DNA of 64,000 bases, taken from positions 5,716,001 to 5,780,000 of the forward strand of contig NZ_WSRO01000002.1 in assembly GCF_009769735.1 (NCBI RefSeq), read 5' to 3'. This document shows positions 26,504-37,100 of the stretch, one piece after another; the stretch's first letter is position 1, and the number at the start of each line of letters is the position of its first letter. The position numbers were made by a program, and so were the translations under genes. The notes beneath the pieces were generated by a model that was not told the DNA's origin, searched no databases, and saw only the letters and a program-made list of their open reading frames with translations. Source of the stretch: Streptomyces sp. BA2 (GTDB lineage Bacteria > Actinomycetota > Actinomycetes > Streptomycetales > Streptomycetaceae).

Positions 26504-26884
26504 TCAGCTCCCGAAGACTTCGCGGACGGCGTGGCCGAGGACCGGGTAGAGCGCCCCCACCATCAGGACGATCCAGATACCCATGACGGTCCAGAGCATC
26601 TGCTTCTGGAAGCGCGGGCCCTTCGACCAGAAGTCGACGGCGATGACACGCAGGCCGTTCAGCGCGTGGAAGAGGATGGCGGCGACCAGGCCGTACTCAA
26701 GGAGTGCGACGAGGGGTGTCTTGTAGGTGCTGACGACATCGTCGTACGCCTCCGGGGAGACGCGGACGAGAGCGGTGTCCAGCACATGCACGAACAGGAA
26801 GAAGAAGATGAGGACGCCGGTGACTCGGTGAGCCACCCAGGACCACATTCCTTCCCGGCCGCGGTACAGCGTTCCAGCCGGCAC
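26504..26884 (-). CDS. sdhC: Succinate dehydrogenase cytochrome b556 subunit
   Basis: This 126-residue protein has three membrane helices and the SdhC signature SWVAHRVTGVLIFFFLFVHV, including candidate haem-ligand His residues, then ILFHALNGLRVIAVDF. The GTG at 26884 was chosen because a perfect ggaggg site lies just upstream and the family begins near here. The open frame to 27037 would add a non-homologous Pro-rich extension. It is the first gene of sdhCDAB. Confidence 0.9.
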   Translation of the reverse strand: MPAGTLYRGREGMWSWVAHRVTGVLIFFFLFVHVLDTALVRVSPEAYDDVVSTYKTPLVALLEYGLVAAILFHALNGLRVIAVDFWSKGPRFQKQMLWTVMGIWIVLMVGALYPVLGHAVREVFGS

Positions 26885-27033
26885 GGCAGAACCCTCCGGG
26901 AGCGGGGATTGGGGCCAGCCGGCTTGGGTGGTCGGACGGGCCCGGCCGGGTACGGTCCACCGGCCGCTCGTCATCGTATCGACGAGTTGTCGGTTCGCTC
27001 GCGCGGGGTAGCCAGGTGTGATCAAACAGGCAA

Positions 27034-27585
27034 TCAAACAGGCACGTACGGGCTATTCAGGTCGTGCACGAGCCGGGTGAGTCGCCCGCGGGCGAGTTTC
27101 CGCATCTCCTCGGCCGCCAGGACCCGCTCCTCCTCCGGGTCGTTGGCGAGGCGGGCGCGGATTCCGGCGAGCAGATGGTCGAGGGCCTGGGTCGGCGGGA
27201 CGTCGTCCAGGCAGATCACGAAGACGTGACCGAACCGGCTCTCGTACGCGGCGTGCGCGGCCCGCAGGGCTGTGTGGGCGGCGGTGTAGGTCCCCTGCCG
27301 GGGGACGGCCGGCCACAGAGGTTCGCAGGCCAGGGCCTCGGCGAGGTCCGCGGGCGGCAGGTCGTACGCCGCTTCGTCGGACGCGGCGAGCAGGGCCTCC
27401 AGGTCGGGGTACGGCCGGTGGGCGACGAGGCGCCGGGCCCAGAGGTGGCTGCCGCAGCAGGTGAGCAGCGCGGCTTCGGCGACGCCGGGCTCTGCGGTGT
27501 TCAGTTGCTCCGGGGCGCGTGTCGGCTCCGCCGGGGGACTCGGTGAACGGTGCGGGGACAGCGGGGGCTCCTGGGCAGGGGGCAT
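27034..27585 (-). CDS. uraD: 2-oxo-4-hydroxy-4-carboxy-5-ureidoimidazoline decarboxylase
   Basis: This 183-residue OHCU decarboxylase acts in the last step of urate oxidation to S-allantoin. The family features seen are ALLTCCGSHLWARRLVAHRPY, SRFGHVFVICL and the C-terminal helical segment RLANDPEEERVLAAEEMRKLARGRL, given here as key residues R-NDPEEE-R-A-E-K-A-R-R-L. The Pro-rich first 35 residues are probably disordered. It lies upstream of sdhC on the same strand with its own 149-bp gap; no other purine catabolism gene is adjacent. Confidence 0.85.
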   Translation of the reverse strand: MPPAQEPPLSPHRSPSPPAEPTRAPEQLNTAEPGVAEAALLTCCGSHLWARRLVAHRPYPDLEALLAASDEAAYDLPPADLAEALACEPLWPAVPRQGTYTAAHTALRAAHAAYESRFGHVFVICLDDVPPTQALDHLLAGIRARLANDPEEERVLAAEEMRKLARGRLTRLVHDLNSPYVPV

Positions 27586-27853
27586 CGACTGGGGGCTGTG
27601 GGGGTTTTGTCGTAACGCTAGCGAGGGGTGGTGAAGTGTGTCGGACGGATACGTGAAATATCACTCGGATGGGAGAGTTTCGCTTCGCGTGGTGGACGAG
27701 GTGGCCCCGGGGCCCGCTTTACCGTGGGCGGATGACTGCCGCTGCCCGTGCCTCTCGGTGGGGGGTTTGCTGTGCCGCCGCTTCGCGGCGGATCTCTCCC
27801 TCCCACCCACCCGTATGCCCCGCAGCATATTGCCCCGTAGGGGGCGGTATCGG

Positions 27854-29455
27854 ATGATTCCTCGCCGCGCAGCCCTCGCCGCAGCCGCCGCTGCCGTTGC
27901 CGCCGGAGCTGTCGCCCTGACCGTTGCCGTGTGGCCCGACGCTGGGGACGGGGCGCCCCCGGCCAGTGCGTCGCCGCCCTCCGACAACAAGTCTGCCGCG
28001 GCCCCGACCCCCTCGCCCACGAAGTCGTACCCCCTCTCCGAGGCTCCGGCCACCATCCCCGCCGTACGCGAGCACAGCGCGGCGCGCGGGCCGGGGTGGA
28101 AGCCGCAGGGCGGCGGGCGCGTGGTCGTCGGTGACGACGAGCTCGCGGACGAGGGCAAGCTGCTCGCCGGTGAGCTGAAGCTCAAGTACGCCGGTGACGC
28201 AGGCCCCCGCAAGGGCGACGTGGAGCTCGCGCTCACCGAAGACAACTCCGAGGAGCGCGACGAGTCGTACACCCTCTCCGTGAAGGGGCAGCGGGTGAAG
28301 ATCACCGCCCCCGAGGACGTGGGCGTCTTCTACGGGACGCGCACCCTGAAGCAGGAGGTGCGCGACGGCCGGGCCGCGCCCGAAGGCGTCGTGCGCGACC
28401 GCCCCGCCAAGCCACAGCGCGGCTTCATGATCGACATCGCGCGCAAGCACTTCGACGCGAAGTGGATCGAGGACCGTATCCGGGAGCTCGGCGACCTCAA
28501 GTACAACCAGCTCGGCCTGCACTTCTCCGACGACCAGGCCTTCCGCATCGAGTCGGAATCGCACCCCGAGATCGTCTCGCGCGACCACCTCACCAAGGCG
28601 CAGGTCCGCCGCATCCTCAAGCTCGCGGCCAGTCGTCACATCACCGTCGTGCCCGAGATCGACTCACCGGGCCACCTCGGCGCGGTCATCGCCGCGCACC
28701 CCTCGCTCCAGCTCCGCGACACCCGTGGCGTCGCCGCGCGCGGCGCCGTCGACATCTCCAAACCGCTGGCCGCGGAGATCGTCGACGATCTCCTGGAGGA
28801 GTACGCGGACCTCTTCCCGGGGCGCTACTGGCATCTCGGCGCCGACGAGTACCAGGCCCTCACGGTCGGCAACCCCGAGGCCAGCTACCCGCAACTGGCG
28901 TCCGCGGCCCGCGAGAAGTACGGGCCCGACGCCCGCGTCCAGGATCTCGCGACCGGCTGGCTCAACGACCGTGCCGAGACCATGCGCCCCTACGAGCGCG
29001 GACTGAGGGCCTGGAACGACGGGTTCTTCCGCGGCGGGGTCGAGAAGGCCGACGACGATATCGACGTCGCGTACTGGACGGGCAAGGAGATCGGAGCGAG
29101 GGAGCCGGCCGAGTACCTGAAGGACGGCCGGAACGTCATCAACTACAACGACGAGTACCTCTACTACGTCCTCGGCCAGCCCAACGCCTTCCGCTACCCC
29201 ACCGGGCAGCGGATCTACGAGCAGTGGACCCCGCTGGTGATCCGCGGGACGAAGCCGGTGGACGCCCGTTACGACGACCAGATCCTCGGCGGTTCCTTCG
29301 CCGTCTGGTGCGACCTGGCCGGCTCGCAGACGCAGGAGCAGGTGGCGCAGGGCATCCGGATGCCGCTGCGGGCGACGGTCCAGAAGCTGTGGGACGCTCG
29401 GAAACCGGCCATGCCCTGGGAGGAATTCGTGAAGCTGGCCGACCAGGTGGGATAG
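27854..29455 (+). CDS. Beta-N-acetylhexosaminidase (GH20), secreted
   Basis: This 533-residue protein starts with a twin-arginine-like or Sec signal (MIPRRAALAAAAAAVAAGAV) and a Pro/Ser/Ala linker. A GH20 N-terminal domain follows (GVFYGTRTLKQEVRDG), then the TIM barrel with RGFMIDIARKHFD, YNQLGLHFSDDQAFRIE, VVPEIDSPGHLGA and the catalytic Asp-Glu pair in HLGADEYQ. It should release terminal GlcNAc/GalNAc from chitin or glycans outside the cell. The ATG at 27854 follows an aggggg site; the frame is open further upstream. It diverges from uraD. Confidence 0.87.
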   Translation: MIPRRAALAAAAAAVAAGAVALTVAVWPDAGDGAPPASASPPSDNKSAAAPTPSPTKSYPLSEAPATIPAVREHSAARGPGWKPQGGGRVVVGDDELADEGKLLAGELKLKYAGDAGPRKGDVELALTEDNSEERDESYTLSVKGQRVKITAPEDVGVFYGTRTLKQEVRDGRAAPEGVVRDRPAKPQRGFMIDIARKHFDAKWIEDRIRELGDLKYNQLGLHFSDDQAFRIESESHPEIVSRDHLTKAQVRRILKLAASRHITVVPEIDSPGHLGAVIAAHPSLQLRDTRGVAARGAVDISKPLAAEIVDDLLEEYADLFPGRYWHLGADEYQALTVGNPEASYPQLASAAREKYGPDARVQDLATGWLNDRAETMRPYERGLRAWNDGFFRGGVEKADDDIDVAYWTGKEIGAREPAEYLKDGRNVINYNDEYLYYVLGQPNAFRYPTGQRIYEQWTPLVIRGTKPVDARYDDQILGGSFAVWCDLAGSQTQEQVAQGIRMPLRATVQKLWDARKPAMPWEEFVKLADQVG

Positions 29456-29537
29456 GTTCCGGAGGCCGTCGGCGCCCTGGGGAGGGACGCGGGCGGCCTC
29501 TGTCGTCCTGGATGAACCCGTGGGGGGTCGCTCAGCC

Positions 29538-30377
29538 ATGCTGTGCACGGAATGTCAGTTCAATACGGCGACGACGTCGGACGGCCTCTGTGACATCTGC
29601 GTCACGGCGGCCGCGTACGCGCAGTCGGCGCCTCGGCCCGGGTACACGTCGAACGGGCGTCCCGCCTATCTCCGCTCGCCGGTCGGGCTCGCGCGGGCGA
29701 CCGGCGCACTCCTTGGCGTCGTCATCGCCGCCGACCTGTACTCGCTGTGGGCGGGCACGGTCGTCCAGGACGTGATGGAGGACCTGCGGAGCGCTGAGTT
29801 CGGGGTGGGCTACGGGGCGGACCTTGTGCGGGAGGCCGAACGGGCCGACACGCTGTACGCCGTCTCCGGCTGGCTGCAGATGGCCGCGCTGGTCGCCACC
29901 TGCGTGGTCTTCCTCTGCTGGTTCCACCGCGTCCGCGTGAACGCCGAGGTGTTCGAGCCGTACATCCACACCAAGACGCGCGGCTGGACGGTGGGCGGCT
30001 GGTTCGTGCCGGTGGTGAACCTGTGGTTCCCGCGGCGGATCGCGCTGGACATCTGGGACGCGAGCGGTGACCGCTCGGTGGCCCTGGACCGGACGATGAC
30101 CCTCGGCGACTCCTCGGCCCGCGCCACGCACCCGCTGATCAACGGCTGGTGGACGCTGTGGGTGGCGAGCCTCCTCGTCGGGCGGTGGGCGTCGACGGCG
30201 TACTGGGGCGCGGAGGAGGCCGACGAGATCGACGCGGCGATCTCCAGGCTGATGCTCGCGGACGTCCTGGACATCGCGGCCGCGGTGATGGCGATCCTGT
30301 TCGTACTCCGCCTGACGCGGATGCAGGACACGAAGGCGAGGACGGGCGAGCTGACGCTTCCGCAGCCTTCGGCCTGA
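29538..30377 (+). CDS. DUF4328 membrane protein with N-terminal zinc ribbon
   Basis: This 279-residue protein begins with a short zinc-ribbon-like motif (CTEC ... CDIC) and continues as a polytopic DUF4328 membrane domain with about six helices. The family signature is FLCWFHRVRVNAEVFEP, then GWTVGGWFVPVVNLWFPRRI with IWDASG. Function is unknown. The ATG at 29538 is preferred over GTG at 29520. The stop codon lies in an 18-bp tandem repeat. Confidence 0.8.
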   Translation: MLCTECQFNTATTSDGLCDICVTAAAYAQSAPRPGYTSNGRPAYLRSPVGLARATGALLGVVIAADLYSLWAGTVVQDVMEDLRSAEFGVGYGADLVREAERADTLYAVSGWLQMAALVATCVVFLCWFHRVRVNAEVFEPYIHTKTRGWTVGGWFVPVVNLWFPRRIALDIWDASGDRSVALDRTMTLGDSSARATHPLINGWWTLWVASLLVGRWASTAYWGAEEADEIDAAISRLMLADVLDIAAAVMAILFVLRLTRMQDTKARTGELTLPQPSA

Positions 30378-30423
30378 GAGATCCACGCGGCCTGAGAGGC
30401 CCACTCGGCCGAGAGGTCCACGA
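30371..30423. repeat. 18-bp imperfect tandem repeat over a stop codon
   Basis: Three units beginning ggcctgagag / ggcctgagag / ggccgagagg lie at 30371, 30389 and 30407. The first holds the TGA stop of the DUF4328 gene. Confidence 0.65.
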
Positions 30424-30547
30424 GATCCGTTTTCGGCTTTCTGGTGGCGAACTTGCTTACATCTGTGGTGTATTCGGCCCAAAGCCGATCGCCATCGCAG
30501 CCGTCGAGCGCAGGTGAGCAGAGTCGAGTACACGGGGGGACGCGAGC

Positions 30548-31054
30548 ATGGGCTACTGGGGTTATTACGTCGTGGGCAGGAGTGAGCGGCCACTTGTGGA
30601 GCTCTCGGCGGTGGCGGGAGTGCGGGACGAGCTCAGCCTCCTCGTGCAGCGGGACGACGGCTGGCAGGTGTGGGAGGTGCCGGGCGGCGACGGCACGCGC
30701 GACGTCGGCAACATGAACACCCTGGCCCTGGAGACGGGTTCGCCCGCCCTCTTCGGATACGTCATGGACAGCGACTGCGTGGTCGTCGAGGCCGCGGCCC
30801 CGGAGAGCGGCGTATGGACGACGTGCCTGGCCCGCGAGGCGATGGCCGGGTACATCGGCGACGACGGCCTGAGCCTCGACGACTACTTCCTGGAGCCGCG
30901 CGACGCGGCGGACCGGGCGGTGACGTGGGCGGCGGAGTCGGGCAGGACGGTGGGCCCCGCGCCGCTGCTCGACGTGCTGAACGCCGCCGCGGAACCGTCG
31001 GCTGAGGAGCTCTTCTTCCGCTTCCTCGACCGCCTCGGCGTAGTGCCGCAGTGA
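30548..31054 (+). CDS. Unrecognised 168-residue soluble protein
   Basis: The protein is acidic, with a beta-rich first half (GYWGYYVVGRSERPLVELSA, WQVWEVPGG, ALFGYVMDSDCVVVEAA) and a helical C-terminus (AEELFFRFLDRLGVVPQ). It has no signal peptide or membrane helix. Codon bias is typical of a real gene and a gggggacgcgagc segment precedes the ATG. No family was recognised and no function is proposed. It lies 61 bp upstream of another unrecognised gene and may be cotranscribed with it. Confidence 0.7.
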   Translation: MGYWGYYVVGRSERPLVELSAVAGVRDELSLLVQRDDGWQVWEVPGGDGTRDVGNMNTLALETGSPALFGYVMDSDCVVVEAAAPESGVWTTCLAREAMAGYIGDDGLSLDDYFLEPRDAADRAVTWAAESGRTVGPAPLLDVLNAAAEPSAEELFFRFLDRLGVVPQ

Positions 31055-31115
31055 CGTTCCCGCGCGCCCGCACGCAGTAGGGGACGTGCATGTTCCGCAA
31101 CGGGAGGCGTACGAC

Positions 31116-31703
31116 ATGGGCGGCGCGAGTCTGGTCGAGCTGATTGCCGAGGCCGACGAGAGAGGTCTGGCGGCGAGCGGGCTCGCCTGCCTCGACCGGT
31201 GTGTGCCGCTCCTGGGCGGTGGTGACGAGGTGCTGCGCCCGCTGTGGGGGAGTCTCGCGGAGGGCGGGCCCTGGGACGTGGCGCTCGCCGAGGCCCGGGT
31301 GGCGCTCGGCGGCGCGGACGTCCTGGAGGACCCCTCCGCGGACGAGGCGAGCACTCTCGCCTACCGCATGCTCGGCGCCGTGCCCTCCCGGCGCTCCGCC
31401 GCCGAGCTCCGGGAATGGGCCGACGCCTGCTCCGTCGCCGCGCTTCAGGTCCACCGGCTGCTCGACACCGCGCCGGACGGAGGCGCCCGTACGTCGGCCC
31501 TGAGCGCGCGGCGCGCGGCCGGCACGGACGGCATGACCCCGCTGGTCGCCGCCGAGCTGAGGCGACAGGTGCGGATCCTGGAACTGCTCGCCAATCAGGG
31601 CGCGGGCGCGGGGGCGTTGCGGCAGGCGCTGGAGGTGTCGATCGAGGGGCGGCGGGTCCTGCGGGCTGTGGTCTCCCGCAGGGAGCGCGGCAGCCGGGTC
31701 TAG
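31116..31703 (+). CDS. Unrecognised 195-residue helical protein
   Basis: This is an all-helical, Ala/Arg/Leu-rich soluble protein (LVELIAEADERGLAASGL, ELRRQVRILELLANQG, LEVSIEGRRVLRAVVSRRE). The ATG at 31116 follows a gggagg site at good spacing, whereas GTG at 31086 lacks one. No family was recognised. It follows the 30548 gene in the same direction and converges with the lipoprotein gene at 31870. Confidence 0.7.
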   Translation: MGGASLVELIAEADERGLAASGLACLDRCVPLLGGGDEVLRPLWGSLAEGGPWDVALAEARVALGGADVLEDPSADEASTLAYRMLGAVPSRRSAAELREWADACSVAALQVHRLLDTAPDGGARTSALSARRAAGTDGMTPLVAAELRRQVRILELLANQGAGAGALRQALEVSIEGRRVLRAVVSRRERGSRV

Positions 31704-31869
31704 CTGACGGCGGCGGGTGGGGTCTGCTCTGCGGGAGCGGGTGGGGGCTGCTCTGCGGGAGCGGGCGGGCTTGGTCTGCAGAAAAGTCCCGGGGAAATCG
31801 GCGTGTCCGCGGGACTTTCCTGCAGTCTTCTCCTCGGTGCGTCAGCCGAGTTGGCGCGGCGGCCCCGGC

Positions 31870-33234
31870 CTACTTCGCCCCGAAGACCGCCGCCAGCGGC
31901 TGCTTCTTCTTGAAGACCGTGGACGGCGCCGTGACGTGTTCACCGCCGATGTACAGGCGGTCGCCCGCGAAGAGCATGCGGCGCTCCGTCGTGAACCTCG
32001 CCTCCATCTCGTACGTCGAGGACGGGTTCTGCTGGAGCTTCGTCTTCTTGTACGTCTTGGGGTCCAGAGCCCAGACGGCGCCGCCCGCCTCGTCGACCAC
32101 GTCGGCCTCCTGGTACGCGATGACCTTGCCGTCGTCCGCGACGCCGATCGGGGTCAGCGGGCCGCCCTCGACCCCCTCGGCCCTGCCCGACGGCTTGCCG
32201 GTCCTCAGATCGAGGGCGACCAGGTCGTTCTCGGCCTCGGACGAGGGGCTGCCGGGCTCCGAAGTGCCCAGGAAGAGCGTGTCGTTGGTGACGGCGATCT
32301 GCCGGCAGCCCGAGACCTCGGTGGCGGGGCAGTCGAGTCTGTACTTCCCGTACTTGCCGCCCACGGTGCTGATCGTGCTCAGCAGCTTGCCCCGCGCCCC
32401 GCTGTCGTCGACCGTCAGGAACTCCGAGGCCCCGGAGGAGCCCTTCTTGGAGTCACCGCCGTCCGCCGCGACGACCAGCGGGTCCGTCGAGACGACGTGG
32501 GCGTACTCGGTGCCTGCCGGGAGTTCGTACGCCGACTTCACCGCGCGCGTGGCGGGGGCGATGGTCTGGAGCGTGAGCTGGGGAGTTTCGACCTCGCCGC
32601 AGTCGCGGAGCGCGATGAGCTTCTCGTCGCTGCCCGCGTAGCCCTCGACGGGGCACTTGTCGTCCGAGGGCTTCCACAGGGGCTCGCCGCTCACCTTCCA
32701 GCCCGCGTCGGCGCTGGTGCCCGCGGCGGCGACCGTGCCGCCGCCGATGGTCACCTCGTCGAACATCTGCGGGGAGCCGTACTCGTCGACGGCCTGCTTC
32801 TGCCAGAGCAACTTGCCCTTGTTCAGGTCGACGAGGCCGACCTCGGTACAGACGGAGGGGTCCTTGCGGCTGTCCTGGAAGAGGACGGCCACGAGGCCAG
32901 CCTCGGTGGGCTCCGGCGACGACCAGCAGATCTCACCGGCCAGGGGTATCTGCCACTCGGCCTTTGCGCCGTCGAGGGAGTACCCCACTATCTTCTTCAG
33001 GTCGGCCTTGACGAAGTTCTTGTCGGTCGTCCACATTCCCATGGCGCCCGACATCTCACCGACCTTCGCCATCGGCACCTGACCCAGCAACTTCGCCTCG
33101 ACAGCGGACGATTCGGACCCGCCATCGGCCCCGCTCCCGCCTCTGCCCGAACCGCCGTCGTCGCTCTCGCCGCAGCCGCTGAGCAGGAGCGCGGCCGCGA
33201 GTAACGAGCCGAGGGCTGCCGCCTTGCGTGACAT
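31870..33234 (-). CDS. Lipoprotein with PQQ-type beta-propeller
   Basis: This 454-residue lipoprotein has signal peptide and lipobox LLLSGC, then a Gly/Ser/Asp linker. The mature part has repeated strand motifs typical of a PQQ-like or BamB-like propeller (VDLNKGKLLWQKQAVDEYG, LVALDLRTGKPSGRAEG, WALDPKTYKKTKLQQNP). Four or more Cys suggest disulfides. Such propellers act as binding scaffolds; the partner is unknown. It follows the MmpS-like gene with a 144-bp gap. Confidence 0.78.
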   Translation of the reverse strand: MSRKAAALGSLLAAALLLSGCGESDDGGSGRGGSGADGGSESSAVEAKLLGQVPMAKVGEMSGAMGMWTTDKNFVKADLKKIVGYSLDGAKAEWQIPLAGEICWSSPEPTEAGLVAVLFQDSRKDPSVCTEVGLVDLNKGKLLWQKQAVDEYGSPQMFDEVTIGGGTVAAAGTSADAGWKVSGEPLWKPSDDKCPVEGYAGSDEKLIALRDCGEVETPQLTLQTIAPATRAVKSAYELPAGTEYAHVVSTDPLVVAADGGDSKKGSSGASEFLTVDDSGARGKLLSTISTVGGKYGKYRLDCPATEVSGCRQIAVTNDTLFLGTSEPGSPSSEAENDLVALDLRTGKPSGRAEGVEGGPLTPIGVADDGKVIAYQEADVVDEAGGAVWALDPKTYKKTKLQQNPSSTYEMEARFTTERRMLFAGDRLYIGGEHVTAPSTVFKKKQPLAAVFGAK

Positions 33235-33378
33235 GTGAATCTCCTTGTGCGCATGGGAAATTGGTTCCGGTTGGTGATCCTTCCTTTTGGGTATGGGAAT
33301 TACAACTCGGAATTCCTTATCCATGGTTCAGTTGAAATGTCCTCGAGGACATTGCGCGCGGAGATATCGGGCGGGGAA

Positions 33379-33834
33379 TTACTCGGGGATACCGGCGGTG
33401 CAGATGGCCCGCCCGTACGAGCCGAACGCGGTGGCGCGCTGCTTGTGTTCGCCCCGGACCGCCAGGGCGCAGCTCGCCTCCCCGCCGTCCTTCCCGAGCT
33501 GGATGCTGACGGCCGGGTCCTTGCCGAGCGGCACGTGCACCGTCTTCCTCCACGGCAGCTCGACACGCGACTCGACGGTGGCGCCGCCGCCCGCGCTCCG
33601 CGCCAGGTACGAGACGTCGGCGTGGCCCGTACCGGTGATGCGGTAGGTCACTGCCGCCGTGGGGACGGCTTCCCGTTCCGGCTCGTCGCCGCCGAGGGAG
33701 GAGTACCCGGCGAACGCTGCGCAGAAGACGGCCAGGAGGACCATGACCACAGCCACCACGCGCCGGTTCGAGATCTCACCGACCGCTTTTGTCTCGACGG
33801 TGCTCTGGCCGTCGGTCTCGATCTCACCGTTCAT
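33379..33834 (-). CDS. MmpS-like membrane-anchored accessory protein
   Basis: This 151-residue protein has a short cytoplasmic N-terminus, one membrane helix (VVAVVMVLLAVFCAAFAGY) and an extracytoplasmic beta-sandwich domain. That domain resembles MmpS transport accessory proteins: AVTYRITGTGHADVSYLARS, then VELPWRKTVHVPLG and a pair of Cys (ASCALAV, AICTAG). MmpS proteins normally partner MmpL exporters, but no mmpL gene is adjacent; the MMPL gene in this window is about 20 kb away. The ATG at 33834 is the only reasonable start. Confidence 0.72.
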   Translation of the reverse strand: MNGEIETDGQSTVETKAVGEISNRRVVAVVMVLLAVFCAAFAGYSSLGGDEPEREAVPTAAVTYRITGTGHADVSYLARSAGGGATVESRVELPWRKTVHVPLGKDPAVSIQLGKDGGEASCALAVRGEHKQRATAFGSYGRAICTAGIPE

Positions 33835-34139
33835 TTTCCCACCCCATGAGTTTCCCCGCCGGTAGAAGCGAAGCCCTTCGAATTCGGTCGGTTATACAAC
33901 ACCGTCGCGGGCGTTCGCCAGGGTAGGAAGATACCGGACTTATCGTCTTTCGAATTGCTCGACTCCTTGCGATGGATCACCGATTGTCCGCAATGTCAGG
34001 GCGGTTGACGTGGCGTCGAACGACTGCGTAGAACTCTCGCCTGCTACTTGATCCATGCTTCTGCGCCGCTCTCGGAATTCCTCGAGCGGTAACTCGATCC
34101 TGCCCTCTTTCTGTTCGCGCGAACGAGCTGAGCGAATTT
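33835..34139. other. Intergenic region between MmpS-like gene and RHS toxin
   Basis: This 305-bp divergent gap has no convincing ORF. Its composition is clearly lower in GC than its flanks (for example 33881-33960), consistent with promoters for both genes. I see no tRNA, palindrome or repeat of note. Confidence 0.4.
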
Positions 34140-37100
34140 ATGAAAGAAGGCTCCGGAAGGGTAGTCGACACGGTGAGAAATAGTTATCGAAGGCTGCTGG
34201 TCGGCCTCGTCGCATCGGCGGTGGTGGGCACTGTGCTGCCCCAAGCCGCCTTCGCGGAGGCGGAGGAGAGACCGGCGCCCGTGCGCGCGTCGGCTGCGGA
34301 CGAAGGCGAGGGCCCACCGAAGGGGCCCAGGATTCCGCGCACCCCGCCCCGGAAGTACCCCACCAACTCCCCGGACCCCAAGGTCACTTACGGCAAGGGC
34401 GGAACCACCCTCGACGCCCCCACCGTGGTGCACGGCAACGGTCCCGAGCTGTCCTGGCCGAAGTACACCTCCGGCAAGGGCGCGGGCGACGACCTGGTCG
34501 GCTATCAGCTGCACCGCTCCACCCGCCCCGACTTCAAGGCGACCGGCGCCACGCTCGTGACCCCGCTCGGCAAGGGCATGACCTCCTACAGGGACACGAC
34601 CACCGAGCCGACCCGCGCGGACAGCGCGACGGAGACCGCGCGCCGCTACTCGTACCGCCTCCTGGCCCAGACCAGGGACGGCCGCCTGCTCGCGTCGCCG
34701 GTGCGCCGCGTGGGTGTGCCCAAGGCCGGGCACACCTTACGGATCCTGCGGGCCGGCCACACGGACACCACGCTCTCCTCCGCCGAGCCGGGTGCGAACC
34801 TGGACGAGAAGTGGCTGAGCGTCGGAGCGGGCGACGGCAGGTACGGCACCACCCGCGCGGCCCTGAGGTTCCCGACCTCCGGCATCCCCAAGAAGGCGAC
34901 CGTTCTCCAGGCCGAGCTGCGTCTCCGGGCGGCAGGGAAGACGGCCAAGGGCGCGCTCATCGAACTCAGCCCGCTGAAGCGCGAGTTCACCGAGAAGTCC
35001 GCCACGTGGGAGAAAGCGGGAGCCAAGACCCCGTGGAGCGCGGACGGCGGCGACGCATCGGCGGCCATCGCTGACACCACCGGCCGGAGCGGCGCGTACA
35101 CCTGGGACGTCACCTCGCTCGCCCGGCAGTGGGCGAAGCGCCCGAGCACCAACAAGGGCGTGCTCCTGAGCGCCGCGGGTCAGGAGCCCACCCGCTTCCC
35201 GTCGAGCGAGGCGCCCGAAGTGGCGCAGCGCCCCCGACTCAGCGTCATCACCGCCGAACCCACCCCCTGGGACACGTACTACGCGCCGGACACGCCCACC
35301 CGCATGTCCGAGAACAACACCTACCCGGTGGACGTCACGATCACCAACACCACGACGACCGCCTGGCCGGCAGGCGAGCGTGAGCTGTCGTACAAGTGGT
35401 CCCTGCCGGACGGCACGGACGCCACCACGGCGGACAACCAGCTGAAGGCCGACGTCCCGGCCCTCGCCCCCGGCGCCACCGACACCGTCAAGGCGACGGT
35501 CAAGTCCCCGTACACGGCCGACGGCAACCGCCGCTCCGGCTACACGCTCACCTGGGACATCCGCAACAAGACCGACGGCAGCTGGCTCTCCCAGAAGCCG
35601 GGCATCGGCGGTCTGGAGCAGACCACCGCCGTCGAGGACCCGACCGCGGACCGCGTCGGCACGGAGAAGCACCACGCGTACACGGGCAAGAACACCGGCG
35701 CGGGCTCGACCCTGATGAGCAACCTCGGCTCGGGCAACGCGACATGGTCGTACAACGCCTTCACCAACCCCGGCCGCGGGATCAACACCTTCGCGCGCTT
35801 CACCTACAACGCGCAGGACACCTCCGACAGCCAGCTCGGCCACGGCTGGTCGGCGCAGGCGGCAGGGCCCCTGCGGCTCGGCTCGATGCTCGACTTCCAC
35901 CCGGACGCGGACCCGGGCGAGGCGTACGTCATCGACGGCGACGGCACGCAGCACCTGTTCCGCAAGCAGGGTGACGGCAGCTGGAAGCCGTCGGCCGGCT
36001 ACCACTACCGGCTCACCGCCAAGCCGGACGTCGCGAAGGTGTGCCAGACCGGCAGCAGTCCCGAGGTCCCGGACGCCTGGACCCTGACGCGTCCGGACGG
36101 CACCCGATTCGTGATCGGCTGCGACGGCTACCTCACCGCGGTCATCGACAAGAACGGCAACACCCAGACGTACGTCTACGAGGTGCGCGACTCAGGCAAC
36201 CGCTGGGTGAAGTTCCTCAAGGAGATCAAGGACCCGGCGGGCCGCAGCTCACTGAAGCTCGACTACTACGGGGCCGGCGACGCGACGTTCGACTACATCG
36301 ACGACAAGGGCGAGAAGGCCACGGGGACCGACCTGTGGAACCCGAGGATCTACGACCACCTGAAGTCCATGACGGACATCTCGGGCCGCAAGCTCTCCTT
36401 CCTCTACACGGAGAAGGGCCACCTCGGCCGCCTCACGGACGGCGACGGCGCGGCGCAGCCGAAGGTCTTCTCCTTCTCCTACGACACCGCGCAGGGGAAC
36501 AAGAACACCAAGCTGACCAAGGTCACCGACCCGCGCGGTCACGCGACGGGTGTCGAGTACGCCGAAGGCCCCGACTCGATGGCGTCGACCAAGACGATCA
36601 CGGACCGGCTGCGCTCCACGACGGGCTTCACGTACACGTCCGGGACGGACGGCGGCACCGAGGCCAAGGTCACCGATGCCGAGAAGCACACGACGACGTA
36701 CGCGACGGACGCCCAGGACCGCCCCGTCAAGGTCACCAACGCCAAGTCCGAGCAGACGAAGATGACGTGGGACGCCGACCACAACGTCACGCTCCTGGAG
36801 GAGAACAACGGCGCGAAGACGGCGTACTGCTACGACGAGAAGACCGGCTACCCGCTCTGGGAGCGGTCGGCGGAGGAGAACAAGGACGGCGTCCCTTCGG
36901 AGGCGGAGTGCGCACCGGGCAAATCACCGACCCACTCGGTCCGCTACGAGTACAAGACCCGCGCGGACGGCTACTCGGCCGACCTGGTCAAGAAGACCTC
37001 GGCGGAAGGCCGTGTCTGGCAGTTCGGCCATGACGCGAAGGGCAACCTGAAGACGGTTACGGACCCGAAGGGTGCCGCCTCGTCCGAGGAGGGCGACTAC

